From a virus, in IMG/VR virus record IMGVR_UViG_3300046332_000284, positions 1 through 26,617 of that record: 26,617 bases of DNA, one strand, 5' to 3'. The translations under genes and the position numbers were made by a program. This document shows positions 7,397-14,083 of this stretch, in pieces; within the stretch, counting starts at the first letter, position 1; every line of letters begins with the position of its first letter. The notes beneath the pieces were generated by a model that was not told the DNA's origin, did no database searches, and saw nothing but the letters and a program-made list of their open reading frames with translations.

Positions 7397-7566
7397 AGCT
7401 TCTCCATTTTAATGTTACGAAGGGAAGGACTCTTACGCATCTGCATCAAATGCCAGCTTGCACTTCTATCATCACAAGCGTAAGAACGATTTGAGATTGT
7501 ACCGTCACTTTTGACTTCCTGCCATGTTAGACGGATATTTTTAATGTCTTTTGCTTTAAGCTTCAA
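7393..7566 (-). CDS. Small basic protein, 57 aa, TTG start
   Basis: Starts at TTG: (M)KLKAKDIKNIRLTWQEVKSD, ending SPSLRNIKMEKL. AGGAG lies upstream, inside the end of the previous gene, whose TGA overlaps the TTG. The stop overlaps the next ATG. Flush joints on both sides support it strongly. Unknown function. Confidence 0.68.
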   Translation of the reverse strand: MKLKAKDIKNIRLTWQEVKSDGTISNRSYACDDRSASWHLMQMRKSPSLRNIKMEKL

Positions 7567-7712
7567 GGTAGTTCTCCTAGTTCTTTCAACAATTTACTTA
7601 ACACAAGTGACAACTGATAGTCTCTTTCACTCTTAGGTTCATAGTAACCACCACAACACAAAATATATGCGCTTTGTATTCTGGTAATGGCTTCTGTGTA
7701 ATTATCGTTCAT
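7563..7712 (-). CDS. Small hypothetical protein, 49 aa
   Basis: The frame begins MNDNYTEAITRIQSAYILCC and ends SKLLKELGELP. It resembles the 64-residue protein at 5767-5961 over most of its length, notably SERD followed by an aromatic residue and a leucine-rich helix. ATGA overlap with the upstream gene and TTGA overlap with the downstream gene indicate translational coupling. Confidence 0.65.
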   Translation of the reverse strand: MNDNYTEAITRIQSAYILCCGGYYEPKSERDYQLSLVLSKLLKELGELP

Positions 7713-8011
7713 GATCCCATCCCTTCAGATGCCATTTGTTTATAGATTGTGTTCTTAGTCTCAATTGTACTACCGTCTGTATTCAAAACTGTTGATGTGC
7801 GTACATTTCTGCAGTTACCAAGACTTGGATGATCTATAACATACTGTAAGCTTGCTACAGGATAACGTTCATCATCGTTCCAATTGTAGAACTGCGGTAC
7901 ACCGATGTAATACACTACTGGTTTTTCTTTACAGATAACAACCTTTGGAATACATCCGTATTGCATACAGTGCTTAACTGTCTCGCATTCGTTACAAATT
8001 ACTTGATTCAT
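7709..8011 (-). CDS. Cys-rich hypothetical protein, 100 aa
   Basis: The N terminus has CNECETVKHCMQYGCIPKVV followed by C27, so five cysteines and a histidine fall within 30 residues, suggesting a zinc site. The rest is a small soluble domain (PVVYYIGVPQFYNWNDDERY). It ends by ATGA overlap with the next gene and begins within the end of the 8008 gene. Unrecognised. Confidence 0.7.
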   Translation of the reverse strand: MNQVICNECETVKHCMQYGCIPKVVICKEKPVVYYIGVPQFYNWNDDERYPVASLQYVIDHPSLGNCRNVRTSTVLNTDGSTIETKNTIYKQMASEGMGS

Positions 8012-8280
8012 AGTTTACTCCTTAAAAAAAGGTTGTTTGTGATGTGAGCTTCAATTATAGCATCATCTTGCTCTTCTTGTACAAGCTTATCTGCATTAGC
8101 GTAAATTTCTTCTGAGATTTCTAGCGACCACTCGTCACCTATCAAGTCAGTAATGTCAACGTCAGGATGCTCATATAAGTACACCTTGAGTTCATCCCAA
8201 TTGATATCACGTTCTTCGTCTAACGTGAATTCTACCGTTACCTTAGTACCTGTGTTACCAATTTGTGTTACTAACTTCAT
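8008..8280 (-). CDS. Acidic hypothetical protein, 90 aa
   Basis: Strongly acidic protein (DEERDINWDELKVYLYEHPD, DLIGDEWSLEISEEIYANAD). GGAG lies near the ATG, which overlaps the stop of the HNH gene. The acidity resembles small phage inhibitors or DNA mimics, but nothing else in the sequence supports such a role. Confidence 0.7.
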   Translation of the reverse strand: MKLVTQIGNTGTKVTVEFTLDEERDINWDELKVYLYEHPDVDITDLIGDEWSLEISEEIYANADKLVQEEQDDAIIEAHITNNLFLRSKL

Positions 8281-8738
8281 GTTATCTCCTTTAGGTTGAT
8301 TTTTAAAAGCTTGACGTATTCTTCACGAACAATTGAAAAATATTTCATGTATTTCTTAAGTTTAGACATGTGGTTTTCTTTTGTAGCATTGTACCGTGAT
8401 CTTAAAATGTTAGTAGCGATTCTAACAGACATATCGTTATCCTTTGCATAGTCATGGATTTCTTCATGATGCTTTCTACAAAGAGCTATGATGTTTCTTA
8501 ATTCATCTTTTGTAAATAACCATTTGTAACTTGTATGATGAAGTTCAACATTCGTACAATTACAAAATGTACACTTCTGATAGTTAGACCTCTGTGCTGC
8601 TTTCTTTTTAATTTGTCGCCAATGGTCAGAAACTAGAAACTCTCTATATGTAAAACCATGTTTAGCTAAAACACTATCCCTTCTTATCCAAGTATCAAGA
8701 TAGTTTTCATCGAGTCCCTCTAAGTAATCTTCTTTCAT
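8277..8738 (-). CDS. HNH nuclease
   Basis: A 153-residue protein with a zinc-type HNH fold: C-x2-C (CTFCNC), VELHHTSYKW, then NIIALCRKHHEEIHD. This is the classic C-x2-C ... HH ... C-x2-H-x3-H arrangement. The N terminus (about 35 residues) and the basic C-terminal helix may contact DNA. It is the first gene of the leftward operon behind the promoter at 8922-8949. It could be a homing endonuclease or a phage-defence or packaging HNH; the position away from conserved genes gives no decision. Confidence 0.82.
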   Translation of the reverse strand: MKEDYLEGLDENYLDTWIRRDSVLAKHGFTYREFLVSDHWRQIKKKAAQRSNYQKCTFCNCTNVELHHTSYKWLFTKDELRNIIALCRKHHEEIHDYAKDNDMSVRIATNILRSRYNATKENHMSKLKKYMKYFSIVREEYVKLLKINLKEIT

Positions 8739-8773
8739 TTACATTCCTATGAGTTTATTTGCTTTACTGTATG

Positions 8774-8876
8774 AACATCAGTTATAACATGTAATGTACT
8801 CTTTAACTTACATTAAACTCATGTTATACCTAAATTAACTTCAGTTAAACTTCAGTTATGAACCTCAGCTTTGAAC
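8774..8876 (-). repeat. Leader repeat array of the leftward operon
   Basis: Four copies of an AACNTCAGYT motif occur at 8774-8788, 8837-8850, 8848-8863 and 8861-8876, the last three overlapping. On the minus strand, in the direction of transcription, the blocks GTTTAACTGAAGTTAA (8850-8835), AGTTTAATGTAAGTTAAAG (8819-8801) and GTTATAACTGATGTT (8788-8774) follow one another 31 bases apart. The same three blocks, in the same order, occur at 26438-26564. They lie between the promoter and the first gene, so operator or leader-RNA roles are both possible. Confidence 0.6.
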
Positions 8877-8921
8877 CCGAGCTTCTCACCGTCGCTCCCA
8901 CCGTCCCACGTCCCAAATTGA

Positions 8922-8949
8922 ATTGTATCTCAAGTTCAAATCTTGTCAA
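8922..8949 (-). promoter_or_regulatory. Leftward sigma-70 promoter
   Basis: On the minus strand TTGACA (8949-8944), a 16-base spacer and TACAAT (8927-8922). The -35 is a perfect consensus. It directs transcription into the whole left block from the HNH gene onward, with a leader of about 180 bases. Confidence 0.72.
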
Positions 8950-8961
8950 GTACTTTGTGCA

Positions 8962-8975
8962 AAATAAATTTATTT
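8962..8975. promoter_or_regulatory. 14-bp palindrome in the divergent promoter region
   Basis: AAATAAATTTATTT is a perfect palindrome placed between the leftward and rightward promoters. It could be an operator serving both, or simply AT-rich upstream promoter DNA. No regulator is identified. Confidence 0.3.
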
Positions 8976-8985
8976 GTGCGAGATG

Positions 8986-9013
8986 TTGCAAAGCTGAAGT
9001 TCTGTGCTAAGAT
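8986..9013 (+). promoter_or_regulatory. Rightward sigma-70 promoter
   Basis: TTGCAA, a 16-base spacer and TAAGAT preceded by TGTGC (extended -10). It feeds the plus-strand block. The leader that follows, CTTCAACAACG ... GAAAGGAA, recurs after promoters near 18920 and 20319. Confidence 0.65.
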
Positions 9014-9048
9014 ACAACCTTCAACAACGAAACCGAAAGGAACTTAAC

Positions 9049-9492
9049 ATGATCTTGAAACCAGAATTTGCTTCTATGGTAGACCGCTTGGGGTTTGAGG
9101 ACGGTGAACTAGCAATTGCAGAAATTGTGTGGGAACGCTGCGAGAAAGCAATGCAAGGTAAGCCTTTGCAAGAGTCCGTGCTCATGAGCAGTAAGCTGCA
9201 GCAGTTTTTGACATCCTATGCTCATACGCACCGTGCTGTGTCGTTTACCACGGAAGAACTGCAAGCCTTGACGCAAGGTCTTGCTGAGGTTCTGAGTGCA
9301 GATGAAGATGCATTGCAATTTCTAAAGAGCCGCATTGACCAACTGTGGCACAAGAGCAACCCTGATGATAAAGACAGTGAGCCTTATTTCGTCATGATGA
9401 ACTACTACCGCAATAAGCAACGTACTTTGAAGCGTCAACACAAAGTACTTGCAGGTATTCAACACAAACTTAAACAAGCTAGGAAACTGTAA
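9049..9492 (+). CDS. Hypothetical protein, 147 aa
   Basis: Helical protein starting MILKPEFASMVDRLGFEDGE and ending with a basic helix (KQRTLKRQHKVLAGIQHKLK). The ATG at 9049 follows GAAAGGAA at good distance; an in-frame GTG at 9004 lies inside the promoter -10 and was discarded. It is the first gene of the rightward operon, so expressed early. Unrecognised. Confidence 0.75.
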   Translation: MILKPEFASMVDRLGFEDGELAIAEIVWERCEKAMQGKPLQESVLMSSKLQQFLTSYAHTHRAVSFTTEELQALTQGLAEVLSADEDALQFLKSRIDQLWHKSNPDDKDSEPYFVMMNYYRNKQRTLKRQHKVLAGIQHKLKQARKL

Positions 9493-9839
9493 TGACACGC
9501 AAACGCTATGAAATAATCGCTACAGCTTTCGATAAGAAAGGTCGTGTGCTAGGTACTGGAGTTAATGACTATAACCGTAGTCATCCACTTATGAAGCACT
9601 TTGCTATACAAGCTGGAGAGTCAGAACAAAAAGATAAAATTCACGCTGAACTTTCTGCTGTACTTGCATCAGGTCGCAAAAATATTCATAGCGTTTTCGT
9701 TCAACGGTTTCACAATGATGGTACAATGGCTACAGCTAAACCGTGCATGACTTGTCAAGCTATGCTTAAAGGCTTTGGTGTTAAAGTTGTGCGTTATACA
9801 TCTGAAGAAGGTGTAAAGGAGTATGAAATAAATGGCTAA
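9492..9839 (+). CDS. Cytidine/deoxycytidylate deaminase-like protein
   Basis: A 115-residue protein with the two deaminase zinc motifs: IHAELSAVLASG (H-A-E) and KPCMTCQAML (P-C-x2-C). It is shorter than standard dCMP deaminases. It would deaminate a cytosine nucleotide; dCMP to dUMP is most likely, given ThyX downstream. The ATG overlaps the previous stop by one base, and the gene runs eight bases into the AP2 gene. A second deaminase follows at 10292. A role in modified-base metabolism or RNA editing cannot be excluded. Confidence 0.78.
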   Translation: MTRKRYEIIATAFDKKGRVLGTGVNDYNRSHPLMKHFAIQAGESEQKDKIHAELSAVLASGRKNIHSVFVQRFHNDGTMATAKPCMTCQAMLKGFGVKVVRYTSEEGVKEYEING

Positions 9840-10290
9840 AAGTCACGGAATGACAAAAACTAAAATATATAATTCTTGGAGAGGAATGAAAGAACGATGC
9901 GATAATCCTAACAACAAAAGGTATTCTTCGTATGGTGCTAGAGGTATTACTTATAATACTAATTGGATTACATTTGATGGTTTCTATAGTGATATGGGGG
10001 ATTCATACATTGAAGGTTTTGAATTAGACCGAATCGATGTAAACGGTAATTACTGTAAAGAAAATTGTAGGTGGGTTACTGAATCAGAACAAGCTTATAA
10101 TCAAAGAAAAAGAACTGATAATAAATCTGGAAAAACAGGCGTAGGCTATCATAAGAAAAATAAAAAGTGGACAGCTTTTATTCGTCTGAACGATAAACAG
10201 ATATATTTAGGTTCATTTGAAACTTTTGAAGAAGCTGTAAAAACGAGAGAAGAGGCAGAACTTAAATACTATGGATACTTGAGAGGATAA
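9832..10290 (+). CDS. Homing-endonuclease-like protein with AP2 domain
   Basis: A 152-residue protein. The N-terminal part (KIYNSWRGMKERCDNPNNKR, SSYGARGITYNTNW, LDRIDVNGNYCKENCRWVT) is a family seen as free-standing phage homing endonucleases. The C-terminal part (TGVGYHKKNKKWTAFIRLND ... YLGSFETFEEAVKTREEAE) is an AP2 DNA-binding domain. It lies exactly between two deaminase genes, overlapping the first by eight bases and ending two bases before the second. It is Lys/Asn-rich and more AT-rich than its neighbours, consistent with insertion. Confidence 0.75.
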   Translation: MAKSHGMTKTKIYNSWRGMKERCDNPNNKRYSSYGARGITYNTNWITFDGFYSDMGDSYIEGFELDRIDVNGNYCKENCRWVTESEQAYNQRKRTDNKSGKTGVGYHKKNKKWTAFIRLNDKQIYLGSFETFEEAVKTREEAELKYYGYLRG

Positions 10291-10291
10291 A

Positions 10292-10732
10292 ATGGCTACA
10301 ACACAAGAAACCGATGAAATGTATATGGGTGTTGCAATTTTACATTCTAGACTATCAAAAGCAAAAAGAGCACAAGTTGGTGCTTGTCTAGTGACTGAGA
10401 ATGGTACAATCCTTGGTGGTGTAAATGGTACACCTCGTGGAATGAGCAACGAGTGTGAAAATGTTCTATTTGATGGTGCGGCTCGTACTCTTGTAACAAA
10501 ACCAGACGTGATTCACGCTGAATTGCAGACAATTTTAAAGGCTGCTCGTGAAGGTGTAAGCTGTATTGGTGCTACAGTTTATGTTACACTATCACCTTGT
10601 ATCCAATGCAGTGCTATGCTGATTCAAGCTGGTGTTAAACGTGTTGTATATCTGCAACAGTACAGAGATGATTCTGGTGTAAAGCTACTGCAGGAGTCAA
10701 ATGTAGTGGTACAATTGTACGATCAACTTTAA
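10292..10732 (+). CDS. Deoxycytidylate deaminase-like protein
   Basis: A 146-residue protein of the ComEB/dCMP deaminase type: VIHAELQTIL (catalytic H-A-E) and SPCIQCSAMLIQAGVKRVVY (P-C-x2-C zinc ligands), with a C-terminal strand (SNVVVQLY). It would convert dCMP to dUMP, feeding ThyX at 14084. It is fuller than the deaminase at 9492 and has a better-conserved C-terminal half. The ATG lies two bases after the AP2 gene's stop, with GAGAGG upstream. Confidence 0.82.
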   Translation: MATTQETDEMYMGVAILHSRLSKAKRAQVGACLVTENGTILGGVNGTPRGMSNECENVLFDGAARTLVTKPDVIHAELQTILKAAREGVSCIGATVYVTLSPCIQCSAMLIQAGVKRVVYLQQYRDDSGVKLLQESNVVVQLYDQL

Positions 10733-10746
10733 AAGGAGAAACTGAA

Positions 10747-11055
10747 ATGGCATTGAAAGATCAAAAAGACGTATTGATTGCTTGGATTAATGGTGAGACT
10801 ATTCAGTTTAAAAACTATAATGGATTATGGGAAGACTGCAATCAATTTTTTGAAACTGATAAAATTTATACAGACGACTCCCATGAATACCGCATTAAAC
10901 CAAAAGAAATTGTAACTACTACTTGTATTGGATTGGAAACCAATGGTTATCATACTCATCCAACTTATACCCGTTATCCTAATGAACACGTTCACAATCT
11001 TCGCCTAACATGGTCAGAAGATGGTAAAACACTGTTGAAAGCAGAGGTTATCTGA
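10747..11055 (+). CDS. Small phage protein, I-A-W-[AI]-N-G family
   Basis: A 102-residue protein with VLIAWINGETIQFKNYNG, LWEDC and YRIKPKE. The same layout (IIAWANGAEIEFRHGE ... YRIKPQP) appears in the protein at 17731-18072, so the two are paralogs. This is a common small phage domain of unknown function. AAAGGAG precedes the ATG. Confidence 0.75.
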   Translation: MALKDQKDVLIAWINGETIQFKNYNGLWEDCNQFFETDKIYTDDSHEYRIKPKEIVTTTCIGLETNGYHTHPTYTRYPNEHVHNLRLTWSEDGKTLLKAEVI

Positions 11056-11339
11056 TGAAAACATATCACGCAGCAGTAGTTGTAGAATCAGAAGTAACAA
11101 TTCGTATTAATCCGAATGTAGATACTGCAGAATTAATCAAAGAATTCAGCGAATGCATCTTTGGTGTAGACAGCATTGAAGAAATTGTAGAGTTTGCATC
11201 TGCTCATATTACACGAGGTGAGCCATCGTTTATCGAAGGTGTTGGTTCTGTAGAGTATGATTATGGTCAGGAATGGAAAGATCATGTAATAATGCAGTAC
11301 ACCGTTTGGACTGATGTTTCTACAGAGATCGTGGATTAA
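11055..11339 (+). CDS. Hypothetical protein, 94 aa
   Basis: Acidic small protein, MKTYHAAVVVESEVTIRINP onward, predicted beta-alpha-beta. The ATG overlaps the preceding TGA (TGATG), indicating coupling. Unrecognised. Confidence 0.7.
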   Translation: MKTYHAAVVVESEVTIRINPNVDTAELIKEFSECIFGVDSIEEIVEFASAHITRGEPSFIEGVGSVEYDYGQEWKDHVIMQYTVWTDVSTEIVD

Positions 11340-11354
11340 ATATTAAAGGATAAT

Positions 11355-11762
11355 ATGAATAAAAATAAACCAACTTTATATTTGATCCGTGGTGTAGCAG
11401 GTGCAGGCAAATCTACATTTGCTTGGCAATTACTTCGTGGTCGTTTAGTAGATAGAGTATTTGAAGCTGATGAGTATTTTGTACAAAATGGTGTATATCA
11501 GTTTGATCCTACTTTACTTGAACAAGCGCATCAACAATGCAAGCGTAATACTTGGCTGGCTTTGTATGAAGGTATGTCAGTAGCTGTGTCAAATACATCC
11601 TGTGCAGAGTGGGAAGTAGAGAGTTACCAGACGATTGCACGAGAGACTGAAGCTAACTTTGTGAGCATTATCGTTGAGAATAGAAATAATACTAAAAACA
11701 TTCATGGTTGTCCTGATGCTAAGGTCGAGCAGATGAAACAAAAGTTCAGTGTTAAATTGTAA
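11355..11762 (+). CDS. P-loop kinase, polynucleotide-kinase-like (AAA_33)
   Basis: A 135-residue P-loop protein. Walker A is GVAGAGKS at residues 13-20. It is followed by EADEYF (an Asp that in this family activates the acceptor hydroxyl), YQFDPTLLEQAHQQCK, and VAVSNTSCAEWEVESYQTIA with a lid-like helix. The layout matches the 5'-kinase domain of T4 Pnk-like proteins without a phosphatase domain. It probably phosphorylates 5'-OH ends. Two genes later come an RNA ligase and a metallophosphoesterase, which together would cover all the steps of RNA end healing and sealing. It could instead be a small-molecule kinase. Confidence 0.75.
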   Translation: MNKNKPTLYLIRGVAGAGKSTFAWQLLRGRLVDRVFEADEYFVQNGVYQFDPTLLEQAHQQCKRNTWLALYEGMSVAVSNTSCAEWEVESYQTIARETEANFVSIIVENRNNTKNIHGCPDAKVEQMKQKFSVKL

Positions 11763-11785
11763 AATCATAAAAGTAAAGGAATAAA

Positions 11786-12070
11786 ATGCTTGAATTAATT
11801 GTTTATATGGCTGGTGTGATTATCATGATGATTGCATTTGCCGTTCGCACCTCAAATGTAGATATTGATTCTGCAGTTATACTTTCAATATTTTGGCCAT
11901 TATCAATATTGGCTATGATACTCTTAAAAAGTTTATGGACTTTTAATTGGGATATGGATATTGTCGGGGTTAATAAATGGTTTGGTTATAGAAAACCAAC
12001 TAATCCTGAGGTGAAAGGTTTCGCTGTTATTATATTCAAACTAGAGTTTCAATTATGGAAAAGGAAATAA
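11786..12070 (+). CDS. Membrane protein, 94 aa, two predicted helices
   Basis: Two hydrophobic segments, at about residues 3-19 (LIVYMAGVIIMMIAF) and 31-48 (AVILSIFWPLSILAMILL), followed by a Trp-rich, basic C-terminal tail. AAAGGAA precedes the ATG. It sits between the kinase and the RNA ligase; nothing links it to their chemistry. A holin-like role is possible by size but not supported by position. Confidence 0.65.
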   Translation: MLELIVYMAGVIIMMIAFAVRTSNVDIDSAVILSIFWPLSILAMILLKSLWTFNWDMDIVGVNKWFGYRKPTNPEVKGFAVIIFKLEFQLWKRK

Positions 12071-12071
12071 A

Positions 12072-12950
12072 ATGCTATTGACATATGATCAACAAATGAA
12101 TTTAGTAAATCGTGGTTTAGCTACGATGAAAAACGATGGAAAGACCACAACGTTTAAATACCATCGTAAAGCTATGTATGATTATCTCTGGTATAAAATT
12201 CCGGAACTACTGGAATGCAGAGGACATGTTTATTGCAATACTACGAAAGAACTTGTGCAAGCTGCTCCACGTAAAAGCTTTAATTACCTTGAGCGAAATT
12301 ACTGGAGTACTATGCCTATTGATACTCCAGTTGAAATGTACAAGAAGATCAATGGTTATATGGCTTGCGCTACACTGCACAATAAAAAATTGATTGTAAG
12401 TACTACAGGTACTACAACAAGTGAATACGCTCAGTGGGCTAAAGAACTGCTGTTGAGCACTTATAGAAACTATGATATGCTTTTGGACGATAAGACTACT
12501 ACGCTTTTTGAAGTAATACTACCACAAGACCCTCACATTGTGCATGAGCGCCAAGGTTTGCATCTACTCGGTGTACGTGAGAAAGATACAGGAGATTTTT
12601 ATCCTATGGGTGCTGGTGCTCGTTGCACTCTTGAACAAGCACTGGAAATCGCAAAGCACGACCGTGGTGAAGGTTTTATGATGTATCCTATGCTACCTGA
12701 TGGTTCATACGATTACAACAACTGCTGTAAACTAAAGACTCCTTACTACATTGGTAAAAAGAAATTGATGCGTATGACAGCGAAGAATGTTGAAATCATG
12801 TATAAAAATGGCTTTGAAACTGCAATTACACTGCCAAATACGTGGTATGATGCACCACGTATGATCGTAAGTACTGTGCCAAAAGACACATGGTTAGCTA
12901 TGAACGATCAACAACGCAGGGTAATTCTTGAAGATTTTATAGGAGTTTAA
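12072..12950 (+). CDS. RNA ligase, T4 Rnl1-like
   Basis: A 292-residue protein with the ordered motifs of Rnl1-type RNA ligases. Upstream of motif I is ECRGHVYCNTTKELVQAAPR followed by SFNYLE. Motif I is KINGYM (K92, with Asn in the place of the usual Asp). Motif III is LFEVILPQDPHIV (E147), motif IV EGFMMY (E200) and motif V KLKTPYY (K220, K222). It would join RNA 5'-phosphate and 3'-OH ends, as in tRNA repair. Unlike T4 Rnl1 (374 aa) it is short, so the C-terminal tRNA-specificity domain may be reduced. GGAAAT lies before the ATG; the phosphoesterase gene starts two bases after the stop. Confidence 0.8.
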   Translation: MLLTYDQQMNLVNRGLATMKNDGKTTTFKYHRKAMYDYLWYKIPELLECRGHVYCNTTKELVQAAPRKSFNYLERNYWSTMPIDTPVEMYKKINGYMACATLHNKKLIVSTTGTTTSEYAQWAKELLLSTYRNYDMLLDDKTTTLFEVILPQDPHIVHERQGLHLLGVREKDTGDFYPMGAGARCTLEQALEIAKHDRGEGFMMYPMLPDGSYDYNNCCKLKTPYYIGKKKLMRMTAKNVEIMYKNGFETAITLPNTWYDAPRMIVSTVPKDTWLAMNDQQRRVILEDFIGV

Positions 12951-12951
12951 T

Positions 12952-13521
12952 ATGAAAGTATTCACAAGTGATTTACATGAAAGTCATCTAAAAATAACAG
13001 GCTATACAAATCGAGGTAAAGATACTACTCAAGAAAACCACACAGAATGGTTAATTGATGTGTGGAATAAAAACGTAACACCTGCAGATGTTTGCTACAG
13101 TCTTGGTGATTATTCATTTGCTAAAAAGTACGATGATATTGCAAAGTTTACAGAGCGTTTAAACGGTAATAAAATTCTTATTAAGGGTAATCATGACAAG
13201 CGTGAACATCTGAATCAACTTGTAAAAGATCAACTGATTTCCGCATGGTATGATTATAAAGAAATCAAGATCGGTGAAACATCTGTTTGTTTGTTTCATT
13301 TTCCTGTGAAATTCTGGCATAAACAAGCACATGGTAGTGTTCATCTACATGGTCATCTACACGGTGCAAATTCAGGTTTAGATGGAAAAGTACTTGACGT
13401 GGGTATTGATTCTGCATATAATCTTTATGGACAGCATAGATTCTTTACTGAAGAAGATATTTTAAATTACATGAAAGATAAAAACAATGTTGAAAGTTAC
13501 CACGCAAAAAGAACTACCTAA
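12952..13521 (+). CDS. Calcineurin-like metallophosphoesterase
   Basis: A 189-residue protein with all metal-binding motifs of the family: SDLH (D7, H9), LGDYSF (D53), KGNHDKR (N80, H81), H116 (LFHFP) and GHLHG (134-138). This compact type is common in phages and could remove phosphates from RNA or DNA ends. In bacterial Pnkp a kinase, this type of phosphatase and a ligase are fused; here all three occur as neighbouring genes. AGGAG precedes the ATG. The last 35 bases overlap an HNH endonuclease gene, and the C terminus (KNNVESYHAKRTT) may have been reshaped by that insertion. Confidence 0.85.
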   Translation: MKVFTSDLHESHLKITGYTNRGKDTTQENHTEWLIDVWNKNVTPADVCYSLGDYSFAKKYDDIAKFTERLNGNKILIKGNHDKREHLNQLVKDQLISAWYDYKEIKIGETSVCLFHFPVKFWHKQAHGSVHLHGHLHGANSGLDGKVLDVGIDSAYNLYGQHRFFTEEDILNYMKDKNNVESYHAKRTT

Positions 13522-14074
13522 TTTCAACTCTATATTTAAAGTTGATAAAACAAGTCCATCAAACCTGAGTTGGAATATTGAAATCAGGTGTGGAATATAT
13601 AATAATGTGTTAAAATGTTGGATCGGTAAACACTGTGATCATTTATCTAAAACAACAGGTAGGTACAGAGTTGAGTTCAAGCAAAAATCCTATGAAGTCT
13701 CAAGAATTGTATTTTGCATACACACTGGAAAAGATTATTTTGATAAGTCTTTCATCGTTGATCATATTGATGGTAACACATTGAACAATAATGTTGAAAA
13801 TTTAAGATCGGTTACAGCTAGCGGTAATATGCAAAATACTGCAAAGAGAAAGACTACAGAAAATACGGGTGTATGTTTGCATACATCTAATAAAGATTTT
13901 TCGTACTGGAGGGCAAGATGGACCGATTTATCTGGGAAACAACGTGAAAAACTGTTCTCGATTAATAAACTAGGGTTTGACATAGCAAAAGAATGTGCTA
14001 TACTCTATAGACAACAAATGATTGAAGAATTAAACAAACAAGGTGCTGGTTATACTGAACGGCACGGAACATAA
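13487..14074 (+). CDS. HNH homing endonuclease with AP2 domain
   Basis: A 195-residue protein. The HNH core is YEVSRIVFCIHTGKDY, then FIVDHIDGNTLNNNVENLRS, followed by an AP2-like domain (NTGVCLHTSNKDFSYWRARW, FSINKLGFD). It is paralogous to the protein at 123-737, which it matches in domain order and in the closing QGAGY[ST][DE]RHG[AT]. It starts inside the phosphoesterase gene (35-base overlap) and ends nine bases before thyX, a frequent homing target. The ribosome-binding site is weak, suggesting coupled, low translation. Confidence 0.85.
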   Translation: MLKVTTQKELPNFNSIFKVDKTSPSNLSWNIEIRCGIYNNVLKCWIGKHCDHLSKTTGRYRVEFKQKSYEVSRIVFCIHTGKDYFDKSFIVDHIDGNTLNNNVENLRSVTASGNMQNTAKRKTTENTGVCLHTSNKDFSYWRARWTDLSGKQREKLFSINKLGFDIAKECAILYRQQMIEELNKQGAGYTERHGT

Positions 14075-14083
14075 GGAGTATAA

